Below, in pieces: positions 1 to 9,250 of a stretch of DNA of 12,684 nucleotides. Position 1 is the stretch's first letter, and each line of letters begins with the position of its first letter. The notes beneath the pieces are model-generated. The model searched no databases and had not been told where the DNA came from. It saw only the letters and a program-made list of their open reading frames with translations. The translations under genes were made by a program, and so were the position numbers. Source of the stretch: Bacteroidota bacterium (GTDB lineage: Bacteria > Bacteroidota > Bacteroidia > Bacteroidales > UBA1715); the NCBI GenBank assembly GCA_029266015.1, contig JAJUFK010000046.1, positions 1 through 12,684 on the forward strand, written 5' to 3'.

Positions 1-1328
1 AATTAGTATTTTATGATTTGCCAATTATGGATTCTCTTACCAATGTGGGGTTAGCTCGTGGATTTGTAGATTTTAAAAAAATGAATAATCCGAATTATCA
101 AATAATATTAGAAACTGATAAAATTATGGCTCTTCATACTACCGAGATTGATAATTCAAGTTTTTATGGTGATGCTTTTTTTCAAGGTACGGTAACTATT
201 ACAGGTGATTTGTACAATACCTCAATATCGGCAGTAGGTAAAACGTTAGAAAATACTCGGTTACATATTCCTTTATCGTATTCAGAATTAAATGAAAATA
301 AAGAATTTTTGCAATTTCAAAAATCAAATACTACTCAAATACAAACAGTTAAAACAGCAAATTCAAATGGTACAGAATTACTTCTTAATATTGAAGTTAC
401 ACCAGATGCTTTGACACAAATAATATTTGATAAACAAGTAGGAGATATTATAAAAGTAAAAGGTTCCGGAAATATTCAAATGAATATGGATAAACAAGGT
501 AATTTCTATATGTATGGTGATTATACTATAGAATCAGGTGATTACTTGTTTACACTTAAAAATTTGATAAATAAAAAATTTATAATCCAACAAGGTGGAA
601 CAATTACTTTTAATGGTGATCCTTTTCAAGCACAAATAAAAGTTCTTGCTGTGTATGACCTTAAAGCTGCTCCTCTGCCTATAATGCCTATAGTTCAAAC
701 CAGTGACAGTATGACCTATAAACGCCGTATTCCGGTTCAGTGTAATATTTTGCTCGAAAATAATTTAATGAATCCCGATATTAGTTATAATACTACAGTT
801 GCTTCCAATTATAGTCAAGTACAAGATGTGTTGAACGCTATGAGTACCGACGATAAAAATAAGCAATTTTTATCATTGCTGCTTATGAATTCGTTCTTCT
901 CTCAAAGCGAAACACAAACCCTTAATTCATCAGCGTCATTTGAAGTATTATCGAATCAATTAAATAATCTTTTATCGCAATCTTCATCAAATTTTGATGT
1001 TGGAGTTAATTACAGACCGGGTAATATGTATTCCGGTAATGAATTTGAATTGGCACTTTCTACACAATTACTCAATAATAGAATACTGGTAAATGTAAAC
1101 GGATATAGTGAATTCGGTCAACCGGCAGATCAATCGGGAAAACAAACAAATGAAATTGCCGGTGATGTTACTGTTGAAATTAAATTGAATAAACAAGGAA
1201 ATTTTAGATTGAAAGCTTTCTCGAGAAATAATAACGACCCTATTGAAAATAGAGGTAATACACAAGGCATTAGTTTATTTTATACTCGTGAATTCAATAG
1301 TTTGCGAGAGTTTTTTGATAGAAAATAA
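1..1328 (+). CDS. tamB: TamB/DUF490-type translocation and assembly module protein, C-terminal part (5' truncated by window edge)
   Basis: TamB proteins are very large inner-membrane-anchored periplasmic beta-helical proteins that help build or supply the outer membrane, together with a BamA-like partner. The frame is open to the left edge: codons upstream of the TTG at 18 continue without a stop, so the true start lies outside the window and only about 440 residues are seen. The visible part matches the conserved C-terminal DUF490 domain: a glycine-rich stretch GDYLFTLKN followed by GGTITFNGDP (nt 594-623) and 'AVYDLKA', then a late 'QFLSLLLMNSF' segment, a 'VGVNYRPG' segment and a final 'FYTREF' near the stop. 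This order is the usual family pattern. It ends at TAA 1326-1328 and is convergent with the next gene. Its upstream neighbours, possibly a BamA/TamA homologue, cannot be seen. Assignment to the family is firm; equivalence to enterobacterial TamB in function is inferred. Confidence 0.87.
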   Translation, partial: LVFYDLPIMDSLTNVGLARGFVDFKKMNNPNYQIILETDKIMALHTTEIDNSSFYGDAFFQGTVTITGDLYNTSISAVGKTLENTRLHIPLSYSELNENKEFLQFQKSNTTQIQTVKTANSNGTELLLNIEVTPDALTQIIFDKQVGDIIKVKGSGNIQMNMDKQGNFYMYGDYTIESGDYLFTLKNLINKKFIIQQGGTITFNGDPFQAQIKVLAVYDLKAAPLPIMPIVQTSDSMTYKRRIPVQCNILLENNLMNPDISYNTTVASNYSQVQDVLNAMSTDDKNKQFLSLLLMNSFFSQSETQTLNSSASFEVLSNQLNNLLSQSSSNFDVGVNYRPGNMYSGNEFELALSTQLLNNRILVNVNGYSEFGQPADQSGKQTNEIAGDVTVEIKLNKQGNFRLKAFSRNNNDPIENRGNTQGISLFYTREFNSLREFFDRK

Positions 1329-1513
1329 AAAGCTGTATTTGAGAAATTACGTAATCGATTATTCTTTTAAGGTTTAATTCAAATTTTAGTTATACCCTGT
1401 AATAGATGCGTAGGAATGATTGTTTTTTTGTCAATAGGTTTATTTATATGTTTTATGTTGATTTGTTTTATGTGATTTAAAATGTTGAAATTGTATACTA
1501 TGCAATAAGTTTC

Positions 1514-1549
1514 AAAAAAAAAGCAGCTTTATATGAGGCTGCTTTTTTT
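1514..1549. terminator. bidirectional Rho-independent terminator between convergent genes
   Basis: GCAGC (1523-1527) pairs with GCTGC (1538-1542) across a 10-nt loop. The stem is preceded by nine A and followed by seven T, so either strand reads as hairpin plus T-run. It sits between the tamB stop and the stop of the large minus-strand gene and can serve both. The rest of 1329-1564 is AT-rich and shows no gene; the only other structure seen is a 10-bp palindrome ATTACGTAAT at 1346-1355. Confidence 0.85.
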
Positions 1550-1564
1550 ATATAGTAGTTATAT

Positions 1565-4500
1565 TTATTCATCATCGTATTCATCGTTTCCTGCTTTTTT
1601 CTTATCAGGAGTTGCAGGTTTTGCGTCAGGTGTTTTGGTTTCTGTTGGTTTAGCATCAGTTCCCGGAGTTGGTGCTTGTGGTAACTGTGGACGAATATTA
1701 GTGTAACCGCCTCCCGATGTAAATCGTTCAACAAATACATTTTTGAACGCTATAGATGATAAACGATATTTATATTGAGCTTCGTTTCTACCAACAGACA
1801 TTGCTCGTTTGGGTTCTTTTATAGCTTCTAATGCTAAGTTTAAACCGGCTTCTGATGATATAAATTGCATTTCTTCTTTGTTATAATGGAAGAAGTACCA
1901 TTTGCTGTCATCTAATTGGAAGTAGAAAGTAAACATATCTCCAGTATATAATTTAGCATATTCAAAGTAGCCGGTTACCATTTTATTTACCGGAATTCCA
2001 TTAATACTGTGAATACCTATTTGACCTACCGAACGATATGATGATGCAACTGTATCCCATACTAAGTCAAGATATGAGAACGTAAATGTATGAGTTAATT
2101 CTTTTGGCATTTTACGAACCTCGCCATACAATTGAATTTCATCTAATACTATTTTACCTTGTTCATTACCAAGCATTTCTATAATTCCTTTTTTAAATGC
2201 ACTTCGGGTTCTGTCTACACCAGGTATTCCCGGACGTTTGGTAAGAGTATCGGCAATAGCTTTGAGCAATCCTGCATCAAAGAAGAAATCAACATATGCT
2301 ACGGTTTCAAATGTTACACGGTTTGAATTCATATTGTGTGAAACACTACCATAAGCTCCTTCTTTTACTTGCCCCAAATCTAATCCAAAATTAAGTTTAC
2401 CTTCGCCATAGGTATTACAAAATTCACGATGATAGGTTATTAAATTACCTTGAACTTCTTCGTTAAGTATTTTCTCTCGGCTACCTATTTTGTAACGACG
2501 CGATTTTTTATCATAATATAAAAATCCTTGTGCTTCAATAACTTTTGTGTCATCAGCAAGTTTACGAGGACTTAAGAATGCAGTGTAGAATGATGCAGGA
2601 TTTTGTGATATATAAATTGATGATCCAATTGTGTCATTATTTCTATCAATTGCATAGTAGCCAATCGGTATAAATATATCGTTAGGATCAATTTCACTAA
2701 TAAATTTAAACCACAATGGTTTGTTTAAGTTACATTCATTCGCAATCAACACATTTCCGTTAAATGTTAAATCTTTACGCCACGCATTCATTCTAAAATC
2801 GCCATAATAACTATATACCGGCGATAGTTTAAAGTTGTCGGTTTCGGCAATTTTACCCGTACCAAATGTTCTAAATTCAGGGTCAACACCAATGTAAGTT
2901 AGTAACAGTGTTTGTTTGTCTTTATTTTCGTCAATATAATCGTACGAACCGTTACCAGTATAGTCTAATTTTCCATTAATATTGAATGTAGCATTGTAAA
3001 TAAGATGATATTTGTTATCGCGGTTTGCATACATAGTTGCATTATTTATAGTACGCATTTTTGCTTCTTCGCGAATACGAATAACACTATCTTTGTGAGG
3101 AATTATTCGAGAATCGGCTACATCTATAAATGGTACTTGATATGCATCTATTATAAATTTATTTAAATCGTATTTAGCATAGGTTGATTTAAAGTTAAGC
3201 GTATCTTGTCGAGGATGAACAGAATAAAAATGCAGACCCGGAGCTGCACCTGGTTTTGTAAGTGCATCAGGATTACCAAGTTCTATCTGTTTGGTAACCA
3301 TGTCCCACGTAAATTGGTTCAAATAGCAGATGTATTGATTTTTTGGGAATTGTACAACGGTCATGTCGTCATTAGCTTTGAAACTTGCTTTTTTCTTTTC
3401 AAAATCAACACGTGTTGCTACATTTTGAGTTTTAAACGCCAAATCTTTCATAGCTCCTTTTGATAGCAGATCAAAGTTTGAGGTGTCGGCAAATACATCT
3501 TTTTCTTTGAATCGGAATGAATTTGAAGTAATTTGTGCTTCACTAAAGGTATATTTACCCCAACCGCCTAATCCTTTTGGTGTAAATATTAATCCACCTG
3601 ATAAGTAAGTACTGTCACCATACATTTTAAATGCTTTTCCGGTTTCTTTTGATACCCATCTGTCTTTATATGGTTCCCAGTGAATGTCAATTTTTTCACC
3701 ATTTACATCGGGGTAGTCAACTCCTTGTGCTTTTGTTTGTTTTTTTATAGAGTATTTGTCTGCTATACCATTGGTAGAGTCAGGAAAAAATGTGTATCCT
3801 GTTTTTGAAACAGACTCAGAATTTAAGTAGTTTATTTTACCAAATCCTCGTAATCCTTTGAAACTTAGGTTTATAGTGTCGGTAAATGTTCCTTTGCCTT
3901 TATAAATAGGGTATCCTGCTGCGCCCGTAGTTCTGGTAAATCCAAATGAATAATCGTTTTGTACGACAATTTTTTCACGCATTGGCACAAAAATATCCGC
4001 ACTAAAGAATTCTCCGGCAAAGAATAACCCTTTTGTAGAAAATTTGTTAAGACTGTCAATAACAAATGGGTCAACTTTAAAATAGAATTTTTTACGGTCG
4101 TATACACCTTTGTATATAGCAGGATAATCATAAAATACATACGACGGTTGCTTACTGTCAAAAATAGGATATTGCGGAAATTTCTTGATACTGGATTTAT
4201 TGTTGGGGGCATCAATCATAATTTCACCGGTAATATATTCTATTGCATTTTTTATCTCAACCAGGTCTTTTACACCATATTGGTTTGCTTTGAATGCCTC
4301 CACTTTAATTTTAAGTGAGTCAACGTTTTTTAGGTTTATTTTGAATTGTTCGTAGTTGAAGTCAAAACCTCTACCATAATATGTAAAAAGACCGGCATCA
4401 ATGACTCCGTCGAATCGGAAGTTTCTGTTTTTTGACATGGTCAACTGGCTACCGCGAGGATAGAAAATCACGTTTTGCGAGTCACTTACTTGTACTTTTG

Positions 4501-6178
4501 ACACCCCAACAAGGTCTAGTTCAAAGGTTGTTAAATCGAGTTTTGCATTATGCAATCCTTTGATGTCGTGTTCTGAATTGAATCGAATAACGTCATAGTC
4601 AATTTTACCTACACGAGCATTTAAATATTCATATACACGAGGTTTTACCGTAATTAATTGTTCTTCGCGGTCGTATGCTATCAAACCTTTGAATGATAAA
4701 TCCAAGCATAAATGGCGAGTATCAGATTCAGGAATTTTTAAATATTTTGCAAAATCAGCAACCGAAAATGTTTCTGATTTTTTCTCTTTTGCCATATTAC
4801 GTAAGGCTATAAGCGGATGTGTTTTGTCATACAATCCGATTTCCATGTAGCGTGCTTCACGAAAATAGTTTGATGATTCAAAACTAGCTTTGTTTACGGT
4901 AGTACCTTCCAAACCACTCATTATCATTACCGGATTGTCTATTTTCCAAGTAATCTGTTGCACATCCATATCTATCATGTGATAGGTGTTGAAGTAGGGG
5001 GTACGAGACAAGTTTTCACTGTCGTTGTTTCTAATAAGTGTTACCTGGCGAGTAGGTACATCATAGCGGAACATAAGCCCCGGGTGATAAATAGAGTCTT
5101 TTTGAATATAAATACTTACGGCACAGTTTCTACTCACAATCCTATCATTACGGAATATATAATTGAGTGATTGTGTGTACACAGTTTTATTATTGTCTTT
5201 TATAAACGTTAATGTAGCAGGTTCTTTTACTGTTCCTGAACCAATAAACTGTGAACCGCTCATGGTAAATCCACCACGGTAGGTAATACCCGGATATACA
5301 TCTTTCAGAACAAATAAGTTTTGATATGATTGGAATTTGGGGTAGTTTACTTGTTCCACATCACGCACCACAATTACTTTGTCTTCTAATTTTCCAAGAA
5401 TTTTTTTCTCGTAATAGTTATTGTTCAGAAACCATACAGAATCTGCTGTATACGAGTTTTTTGATAAATCTAATGTGAATTTTTGCAATTCTGCATATAC
5501 GTCTTCATAGTTAAAACCCGAACGTTCCCATGCAACTTTACCTTTGGTTCCTACAAATACGTTATCAAACGGTAAATAATATCCTTCGGCTTGATAAATA
5601 ATCATTTCGTTTTTTGATGATTCACAGAGTAAATCAGAGGGTGGCATGGTAACTCTACATTCATTGTTTACAAATGAAAAAGTAAATGATTGCATTTTTA
5701 GAATTTTCCATGATACCGATGATTGTAATGAAAGTGCGTTGTTTTGGAATAAATCTATGGTTGCAACCACAAATCTGTCTGATGCCGATAAACTTTTGTT
5801 TTGCAATAAATAAACAAAGGCTTCGTCCCAAGCTTTGTAACTTTCAATAGGGTGTTTTGCTTTGAAAAATATTTGAATTACAGAATAATAATTTAAAAAG
5901 TTAGGGTGGGGTTTACCGAATTTTTTTAATAATAAGTTCGAACGGTCAATTACTCGTTTTTTTTCGGCATCAGGTATTGCACCCGAATCCCAATATTTTT
6001 TAAAATCTTTGTGAAATGCTAACAATTCATCGCTGCGTGCCGATCCTTCGAAAAATGTTTTTAATTGTGCAAAGAATTCCTCGCTGTTATCAGAGAATTG
6101 TTTAATGGTTTGACCATACGAAATGTTTACAATACAAACACTTACAATAATGAATAGAATTTTTACAAATTTGTTCAT
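1565..6178 (-). CDS. very large exported protein of unknown function (1537 aa)
   Basis: I do not recognise a named family. Residues 1-22 form a clear Sec signal peptide: MNK, then a hydrophobic stretch FVKILFIIVSVCIV, with probable cleavage near SYG|Q. The mature protein is therefore predicted to be in the periplasm or at the outer membrane. Most of the chain alternates short hydrophobic and charged segments with many aromatic residues and G-N turns, which suggests a beta-rich repeat-type fold. Residues about 468-530 stand out: 'FSVADFAKYLKI' then 'LDLSFKGLIAYDREEQLITV' reads like a winged-helix-style helix-helix-strand-hairpin. The last 41 residues are a Pro/Thr/Lys/Asp-rich linker ending in acidic DEYDDE, probably disordered. 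ATG at 6176-6178 is chosen because it directly precedes the signal peptide. The gene lies 35 bp after prmA and is probably co-transcribed with it. Similar large exported proteins occur in Bacteroidota, but no role is claimed. Confidence 0.8.
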   Translation of the reverse strand: MNKFVKILFIIVSVCIVNISYGQTIKQFSDNSEEFFAQLKTFFEGSARSDELLAFHKDFKKYWDSGAIPDAEKKRVIDRSNLLLKKFGKPHPNFLNYYSVIQIFFKAKHPIESYKAWDEAFVYLLQNKSLSASDRFVVATIDLFQNNALSLQSSVSWKILKMQSFTFSFVNNECRVTMPPSDLLCESSKNEMIIYQAEGYYLPFDNVFVGTKGKVAWERSGFNYEDVYAELQKFTLDLSKNSYTADSVWFLNNNYYEKKILGKLEDKVIVVRDVEQVNYPKFQSYQNLFVLKDVYPGITYRGGFTMSGSQFIGSGTVKEPATLTFIKDNNKTVYTQSLNYIFRNDRIVSRNCAVSIYIQKDSIYHPGLMFRYDVPTRQVTLIRNNDSENLSRTPYFNTYHMIDMDVQQITWKIDNPVMIMSGLEGTTVNKASFESSNYFREARYMEIGLYDKTHPLIALRNMAKEKKSETFSVADFAKYLKIPESDTRHLCLDLSFKGLIAYDREEQLITVKPRVYEYLNARVGKIDYDVIRFNSEHDIKGLHNAKLDLTTFELDLVGVSKVQVSDSQNVIFYPRGSQLTMSKNRNFRFDGVIDAGLFTYYGRGFDFNYEQFKINLKNVDSLKIKVEAFKANQYGVKDLVEIKNAIEYITGEIMIDAPNNKSSIKKFPQYPIFDSKQPSYVFYDYPAIYKGVYDRKKFYFKVDPFVIDSLNKFSTKGLFFAGEFFSADIFVPMREKIVVQNDYSFGFTRTTGAAGYPIYKGKGTFTDTINLSFKGLRGFGKINYLNSESVSKTGYTFFPDSTNGIADKYSIKKQTKAQGVDYPDVNGEKIDIHWEPYKDRWVSKETGKAFKMYGDSTYLSGGLIFTPKGLGGWGKYTFSEAQITSNSFRFKEKDVFADTSNFDLLSKGAMKDLAFKTQNVATRVDFEKKKASFKANDDMTVVQFPKNQYICYLNQFTWDMVTKQIELGNPDALTKPGAAPGLHFYSVHPRQDTLNFKSTYAKYDLNKFIIDAYQVPFIDVADSRIIPHKDSVIRIREEAKMRTINNATMYANRDNKYHLIYNATFNINGKLDYTGNGSYDYIDENKDKQTLLLTYIGVDPEFRTFGTGKIAETDNFKLSPVYSYYGDFRMNAWRKDLTFNGNVLIANECNLNKPLWFKFISEIDPNDIFIPIGYYAIDRNNDTIGSSIYISQNPASFYTAFLSPRKLADDTKVIEAQGFLYYDKKSRRYKIGSREKILNEEVQGNLITYHREFCNTYGEGKLNFGLDLGQVKEGAYGSVSHNMNSNRVTFETVAYVDFFFDAGLLKAIADTLTKRPGIPGVDRTRSAFKKGIIEMLGNEQGKIVLDEIQLYGEVRKMPKELTHTFTFSYLDLVWDTVASSYRSVGQIGIHSINGIPVNKMVTGYFEYAKLYTGDMFTFYFQLDDSKWYFFHYNKEEMQFISSEAGLNLALEAIKEPKRAMSVGRNEAQYKYRLSSIAFKNVFVERFTSGGGYTNIRPQLPQAPTPGTDAKPTETKTPDAKPATPDKKKAGNDEYDDE

Positions 6179-6213
6179 GTTACATCGGTTTTTTTTAAAT
6201 TACTTGCAATCAG

Positions 6214-7053
6214 TTATTTACAAAAAATCATAGATACCCAATTGTTTTTAGCGTTGAAAGATACGAATTTTAAATTATTTTGCAAAGCATGTTTTTCAAC
6301 AATAGGCATATCTTTTTCATAAAATCCGCTCAAAATCAAATAACCACCATTGTTGAGAGCCTGTGAAAAAAAATGCATGTTTTGCACTAATATATTACGG
6401 TTTATATTTGCTAATAGTATATCAAATTGTGTATTATTAAGTAAACTTACAACCCCAATTTCTGTTTCTATATTTGATATAGAATTTTTAGCACAGTTTT
6501 CAATGGTGTTTTCAATGCAAACTGGGTCATAATCAAATGCATACACGTATGCTGCTCCCATAATAGAAGCTGCTATGCCAAGTACTCCTGTGCCACAACC
6601 ACAATCGGCAACACGTTTGTTTTTGCAATCTATTGAGAGTAAATGTTGCAGCACTAAATACGTAGTTTCATGGTGTCCGGTGCCAAATGACATTTTGGGT
6701 TCTATAATTATGTCATACTTATATTTGCTTGTATCTATGGTATGAAACGGTGCTCGTATTATAATTTGAGAATCTACATCAACAGGTTCAAATTGTGATT
6801 CCCATTGTGCATTCCAATTTATTGTTTCTATAGCGTTTACAGTATATTCTATAGTTCCTAAATGTTTTTCAATGGCTTGAATGGTTTGAGCTACCAGTTC
6901 TTTATTATATAATTCAGATTGAATATAAGCTTTATATATTCTGTCTTCACAAGTAAAACTTTCAAAGTTAATTTCGGCAAGTTGTGCTGTTATTATATCA
7001 TCGGCAAATGCCTGTTTACCGTGTAAATCAATGGTTAATTCTAAATAATCCAT
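6214..7053 (-). CDS. prmA: ribosomal protein L11 methyltransferase PrmA
   Basis: PrmA trimethylates lysines and the N-terminus of ribosomal protein L11 in the cytoplasm, using S-adenosylmethionine. The 279-residue length is close to the E. coli enzyme (293). The N-terminal third is the L11-recognition domain, leading into the conserved linker 'NWNAQWESQFEPV' (79-91). Then come the family hallmark FGTGHHETT (123-131), SAM motif I ADCGCGTGVLGIA (149-161), the acidic ribose-contact region FDYDP (173-177) and the catalytic-loop motif LANINRNIL (214-222). The start ATG (7051-7053) gives a normal N-terminus with no alternative needed. It begins 17 bp beyond the tpiA terminator hairpin and its T-run ends even closer, so it depends either on readthrough or on a promoter that I could not identify. 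The large exported protein follows 35 bp downstream. Confidence 0.96.
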   Translation of the reverse strand: MDYLELTIDLHGKQAFADDIITAQLAEINFESFTCEDRIYKAYIQSELYNKELVAQTIQAIEKHLGTIEYTVNAIETINWNAQWESQFEPVDVDSQIIIRAPFHTIDTSKYKYDIIIEPKMSFGTGHHETTYLVLQHLLSIDCKNKRVADCGCGTGVLGIAASIMGAAYVYAFDYDPVCIENTIENCAKNSISNIETEIGVVSLLNNTQFDILLANINRNILVQNMHFFSQALNNGGYLILSGFYEKDMPIVEKHALQNNLKFVSFNAKNNWVSMIFCK

Positions 7054-7066
7054 GCGTAATACAAAT

Positions 7067-7099
7067 AAAAAAGCCTCTGCAGTGTACCACAGAGGCTTT
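7067..7099 (-). terminator. Rho-independent terminator after tpiA
   Basis: A perfect 10-bp stem, AAAGCCTCTG (7070-7079) with CAGAGGCTTT (7090-7099), encloses a 10-nt loop. Read on the minus strand it is followed by six T (7072-7067). It lies 19 nt past the tpiA stop and should separate the tpiA operon from prmA. Confidence 0.9.
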
Positions 7100-7117
7100 G
7101 TATAGATTGTGTACTCA

Positions 7118-7867
7118 TTAATATGACATAATAATAGTGTTGAAATCGGCTGCTTTTAAAGAAGCTCCACCTATTAAACCACCGTCAACATCAGGATTTG
7201 CAAACAATTCTTTTGCGTTTTGTGCATTACAACTTCCACCATATAGAATTGAAGTTTCTTGAGCTATATCATTGCCATATTTTGCAGCTATAGCATCGCG
7301 TATTGCTTTGTGCATATCTTGAGCTTGTTGAGTAGTTGCTGTTACACCGGTACCAATTGCCCATATTGGTTCGTATGCTATTATTATTTTTTTGAAATCA
7401 TCGGGTGATAACGTAAAAATAGTTTCTTGTAATTGGTTGATTACAAATTCGTTTTGTTTACCCGATTCGCGAACAGGTAATGCTTCGCCACAGCAATAAA
7501 TAGGTGTAAGTCCGTTTGCTAATGCTAATGCTATTTTTTTATTCAAAATTTCGCTTGTTTCACCATAGTATTCTCTTCGTTCGCTGTGTCCTAAAATAAC
7601 ATATTTTGCTCCTGTTGATTGAACCATTGCTGCCGATACTTCACCTGTAAAAGCTCCTTTAGGTTCGGCTGCACAGTTTTGTGCTGCTACAGAAATTGCT
7701 TTGTTTGTTATTGTTTTTACTACTTCGGTAATGTGTGTAAATGGAGTTCCTAATACTACAACTACATCGGTTGCCGTAACTATGTCATTTACTTCTTTTG
7801 CTAATGCTACACCTTCGGCAACTGTTGTATTACATTTCCAGTTACCGGCTACTACTTTTTTTCTCAT
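7118..7867 (-). CDS. tpiA: triosephosphate isomerase
   Basis: TpiA interconverts dihydroxyacetone phosphate and glyceraldehyde 3-phosphate in glycolysis and gluconeogenesis, in the cytoplasm. All catalytic landmarks are present: GNWKCN with Lys11, the GHSERREYYGE signature with the electrophilic His94, and AYEPIWAIGTG with the catalytic base Glu166 followed by the flexible phosphate-binding loop (about 168-178). YGGS (209-212) and GGLIGGASL (229-237) complete the phosphate site. At 249 residues the length is typical. The ATG at 7865-7867 starts directly with the first beta strand, as expected. The gene lies 22 bp after the DoxX-thioredoxin gene as the last member of the operon, with a strong terminator behind it. 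The order DUF1599, BT_3928-type protein, tpiA is a recurring arrangement in Bacteroidales. Confidence 0.98.
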   Translation of the reverse strand: MRKKVVAGNWKCNTTVAEGVALAKEVNDIVTATDVVVVLGTPFTHITEVVKTITNKAISVAAQNCAAEPKGAFTGEVSAAMVQSTGAKYVILGHSERREYYGETSEILNKKIALALANGLTPIYCCGEALPVRESGKQNEFVINQLQETIFTLSPDDFKKIIIAYEPIWAIGTGVTATTQQAQDMHKAIRDAIAAKYGNDIAQETSILYGGSCNAQNAKELFANPDVDGGLIGGASLKAADFNTIIMSY

Positions 7868-7889
7868 TTGTATTTAAAAATTTAATATA

Positions 7890-9245
7890 TTATTTAATAA
7901 GTAATTTCGAAAATTCTTTAATACTTGGTATGTCATTTCCATGCCAATTATTTATAACTACACCATCTTTTAACAGTACCAAACCCGGATTTGCTCGCAC
8001 TATTGTTTTTAGCGGTATATCGTCGGCATCTAAAAACGTATATTGTACATTATATTTTTCTTTATATGCTTCTACTTTTTCGTTTAAGCTCGATGTTGCT
8101 GCATAAAAAGTAAATCCTTGTTTGTTTGCCCATGTAAACAATTCATTTAGTGTTTGCTGTGGTTTTGTATTGGTGTGTTCTACATCGTATTGCACTACTA
8201 AAAATACATATGATGTGTCGCCAATTATTTCGCATGTATAATCTTCACCATCTTTGGCAAACAACATATTGTCAACAGCAAATATGCGTTGTTTGGGTTT
8301 CTGTATAGAATCAGATTCTTGTTGTAATGCTACTTTTTCGTATCGTATTGCTACAGTGGTATCATATTGCCACACATTGTAATCGGGATAATTTTCGGTT
8401 ATTTCAAACTCTTTTTTCTCGCCGGTTTGCAAATTTTTGAACTGAGCATACATATAGGTTTTTGTATCAGATTGTAATCCGGTTTCTGAACACGCCGCAT
8501 TTACCAATTTTGTTCCTTTTTTGTATGGTCTAAAGTCAATAGGAGGTAAGTGCAATAATGCAAATAATGAAAGTCCTACTACTGCAAGTGTAAAAACAGA
8601 CGTTACTATAAGTGAACGCGAATGATTCAAAACATCTTCTACACGCTTGCGATACCAAAAAACAATGGTTATTGGTATAAGAATGATAAGATTTTTTACA
8701 AATGTTTGCCAGTTGGTAAGAATGAGAGCATCACCAAAGCAACCACAATCATGAACCAATTCTTTACCGGTAATGTTTTGTTGAAACGCCAAATACATGG
8801 TAATTGGCGTAAATACAATCATAAACAATAATCCAAGCAATGACGAGTATTTTGTATATATTTTGAATAATAGAGTAAGCCCCACAACAAATTCTATAGT
8901 ACTTAAAATGATACCAAATGTAAGTGCCCATGAATCAAGAAAATTCATGTTCCATGCTTCAAAATAATCTATAAATTTATATTTAGAACCAAGTGGGTCA
9001 ACCGCTTTTACAAAACCTGAAAAAATAAATAATATACCGCTAAAAATACGTGCCGTGTTTAACGTGTATTGTTTGGTATTGAATATAAAACTTAATCCTA
9101 CTGCCCCCACTAAAATTGTTGATAAAAGAACAAATAGTTTAGTCCACGTAGCGTCTTCAAATGTTGAAAATTGTGTGCTTACATAGAGTGCAGCAAATAC
9201 AGCACTTAAACCAATTCCGTATAAAAACCATTTTTTTTCTTTCAT
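7890..9245 (-). CDS. BT_3928-type protein: DoxX/MauE-like membrane domain fused to a thioredoxin-like domain
   Basis: The N-terminal half is an integral membrane domain with about seven hydrophobic segments (roughly 8-24, 35-54, 65-82, 106-127, 134-153, 183-198, 212-231). It carries the family hallmark HDCGCFGDAL (165-174), a cysteine pair typical of DoxX/MauE-like proteins. After HLPPIDFRPYKKG (232-244) a soluble part follows. Its last hundred residues (about 345-451) look like a thioredoxin fold: 'SYVFLVVQYD' as a core strand and 'ANPGLVLLKDGVV' (418-430) as the cis-proline strand-turn-strand. The usual CxxC active site is absent, so this domain probably does not act as a classical dithiol oxidoreductase. 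By membrane topology the soluble part is likely periplasmic, which is an inference. The gene starts 5 bp after the DUF1599 gene and is followed 22 bp later by tpiA, so co-transcription is very likely. The biochemical role is unknown. Confidence 0.9.
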   Translation of the reverse strand: MKEKKWFLYGIGLSAVFAALYVSTQFSTFEDATWTKLFVLLSTILVGAVGLSFIFNTKQYTLNTARIFSGILFIFSGFVKAVDPLGSKYKFIDYFEAWNMNFLDSWALTFGIILSTIEFVVGLTLLFKIYTKYSSLLGLLFMIVFTPITMYLAFQQNITGKELVHDCGCFGDALILTNWQTFVKNLIILIPITIVFWYRKRVEDVLNHSRSLIVTSVFTLAVVGLSLFALLHLPPIDFRPYKKGTKLVNAACSETGLQSDTKTYMYAQFKNLQTGEKKEFEITENYPDYNVWQYDTTVAIRYEKVALQQESDSIQKPKQRIFAVDNMLFAKDGEDYTCEIIGDTSYVFLVVQYDVEHTNTKPQQTLNELFTWANKQGFTFYAATSSLNEKVEAYKEKYNVQYTFLDADDIPLKTIVRANPGLVLLKDGVVINNWHGNDIPSIKEFSKLLIK

Positions 9246-9250
9246 ACTTA

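Noticed and set aside
1498..1740. 80-codon minus-strand frame overlapping the end of the large exported protein
   Set aside because: It lies in another frame over the coding end of the large gene and across the terminator. Its composition reflects the Pro/Thr-rich tail read out of frame.
3871..4215. 114-codon minus-strand frame inside the large exported protein
   Set aside because: It is fully contained in a well-supported gene on the same strand, with no recognisable motif and no start context of its own.
7798..8106. 102-codon plus-strand frame across the tpiA / BT_3928-type junction
   Set aside because: It is antisense to two clear genes; the hydrophobic sequence is a by-product of AT-rich antisense reading.
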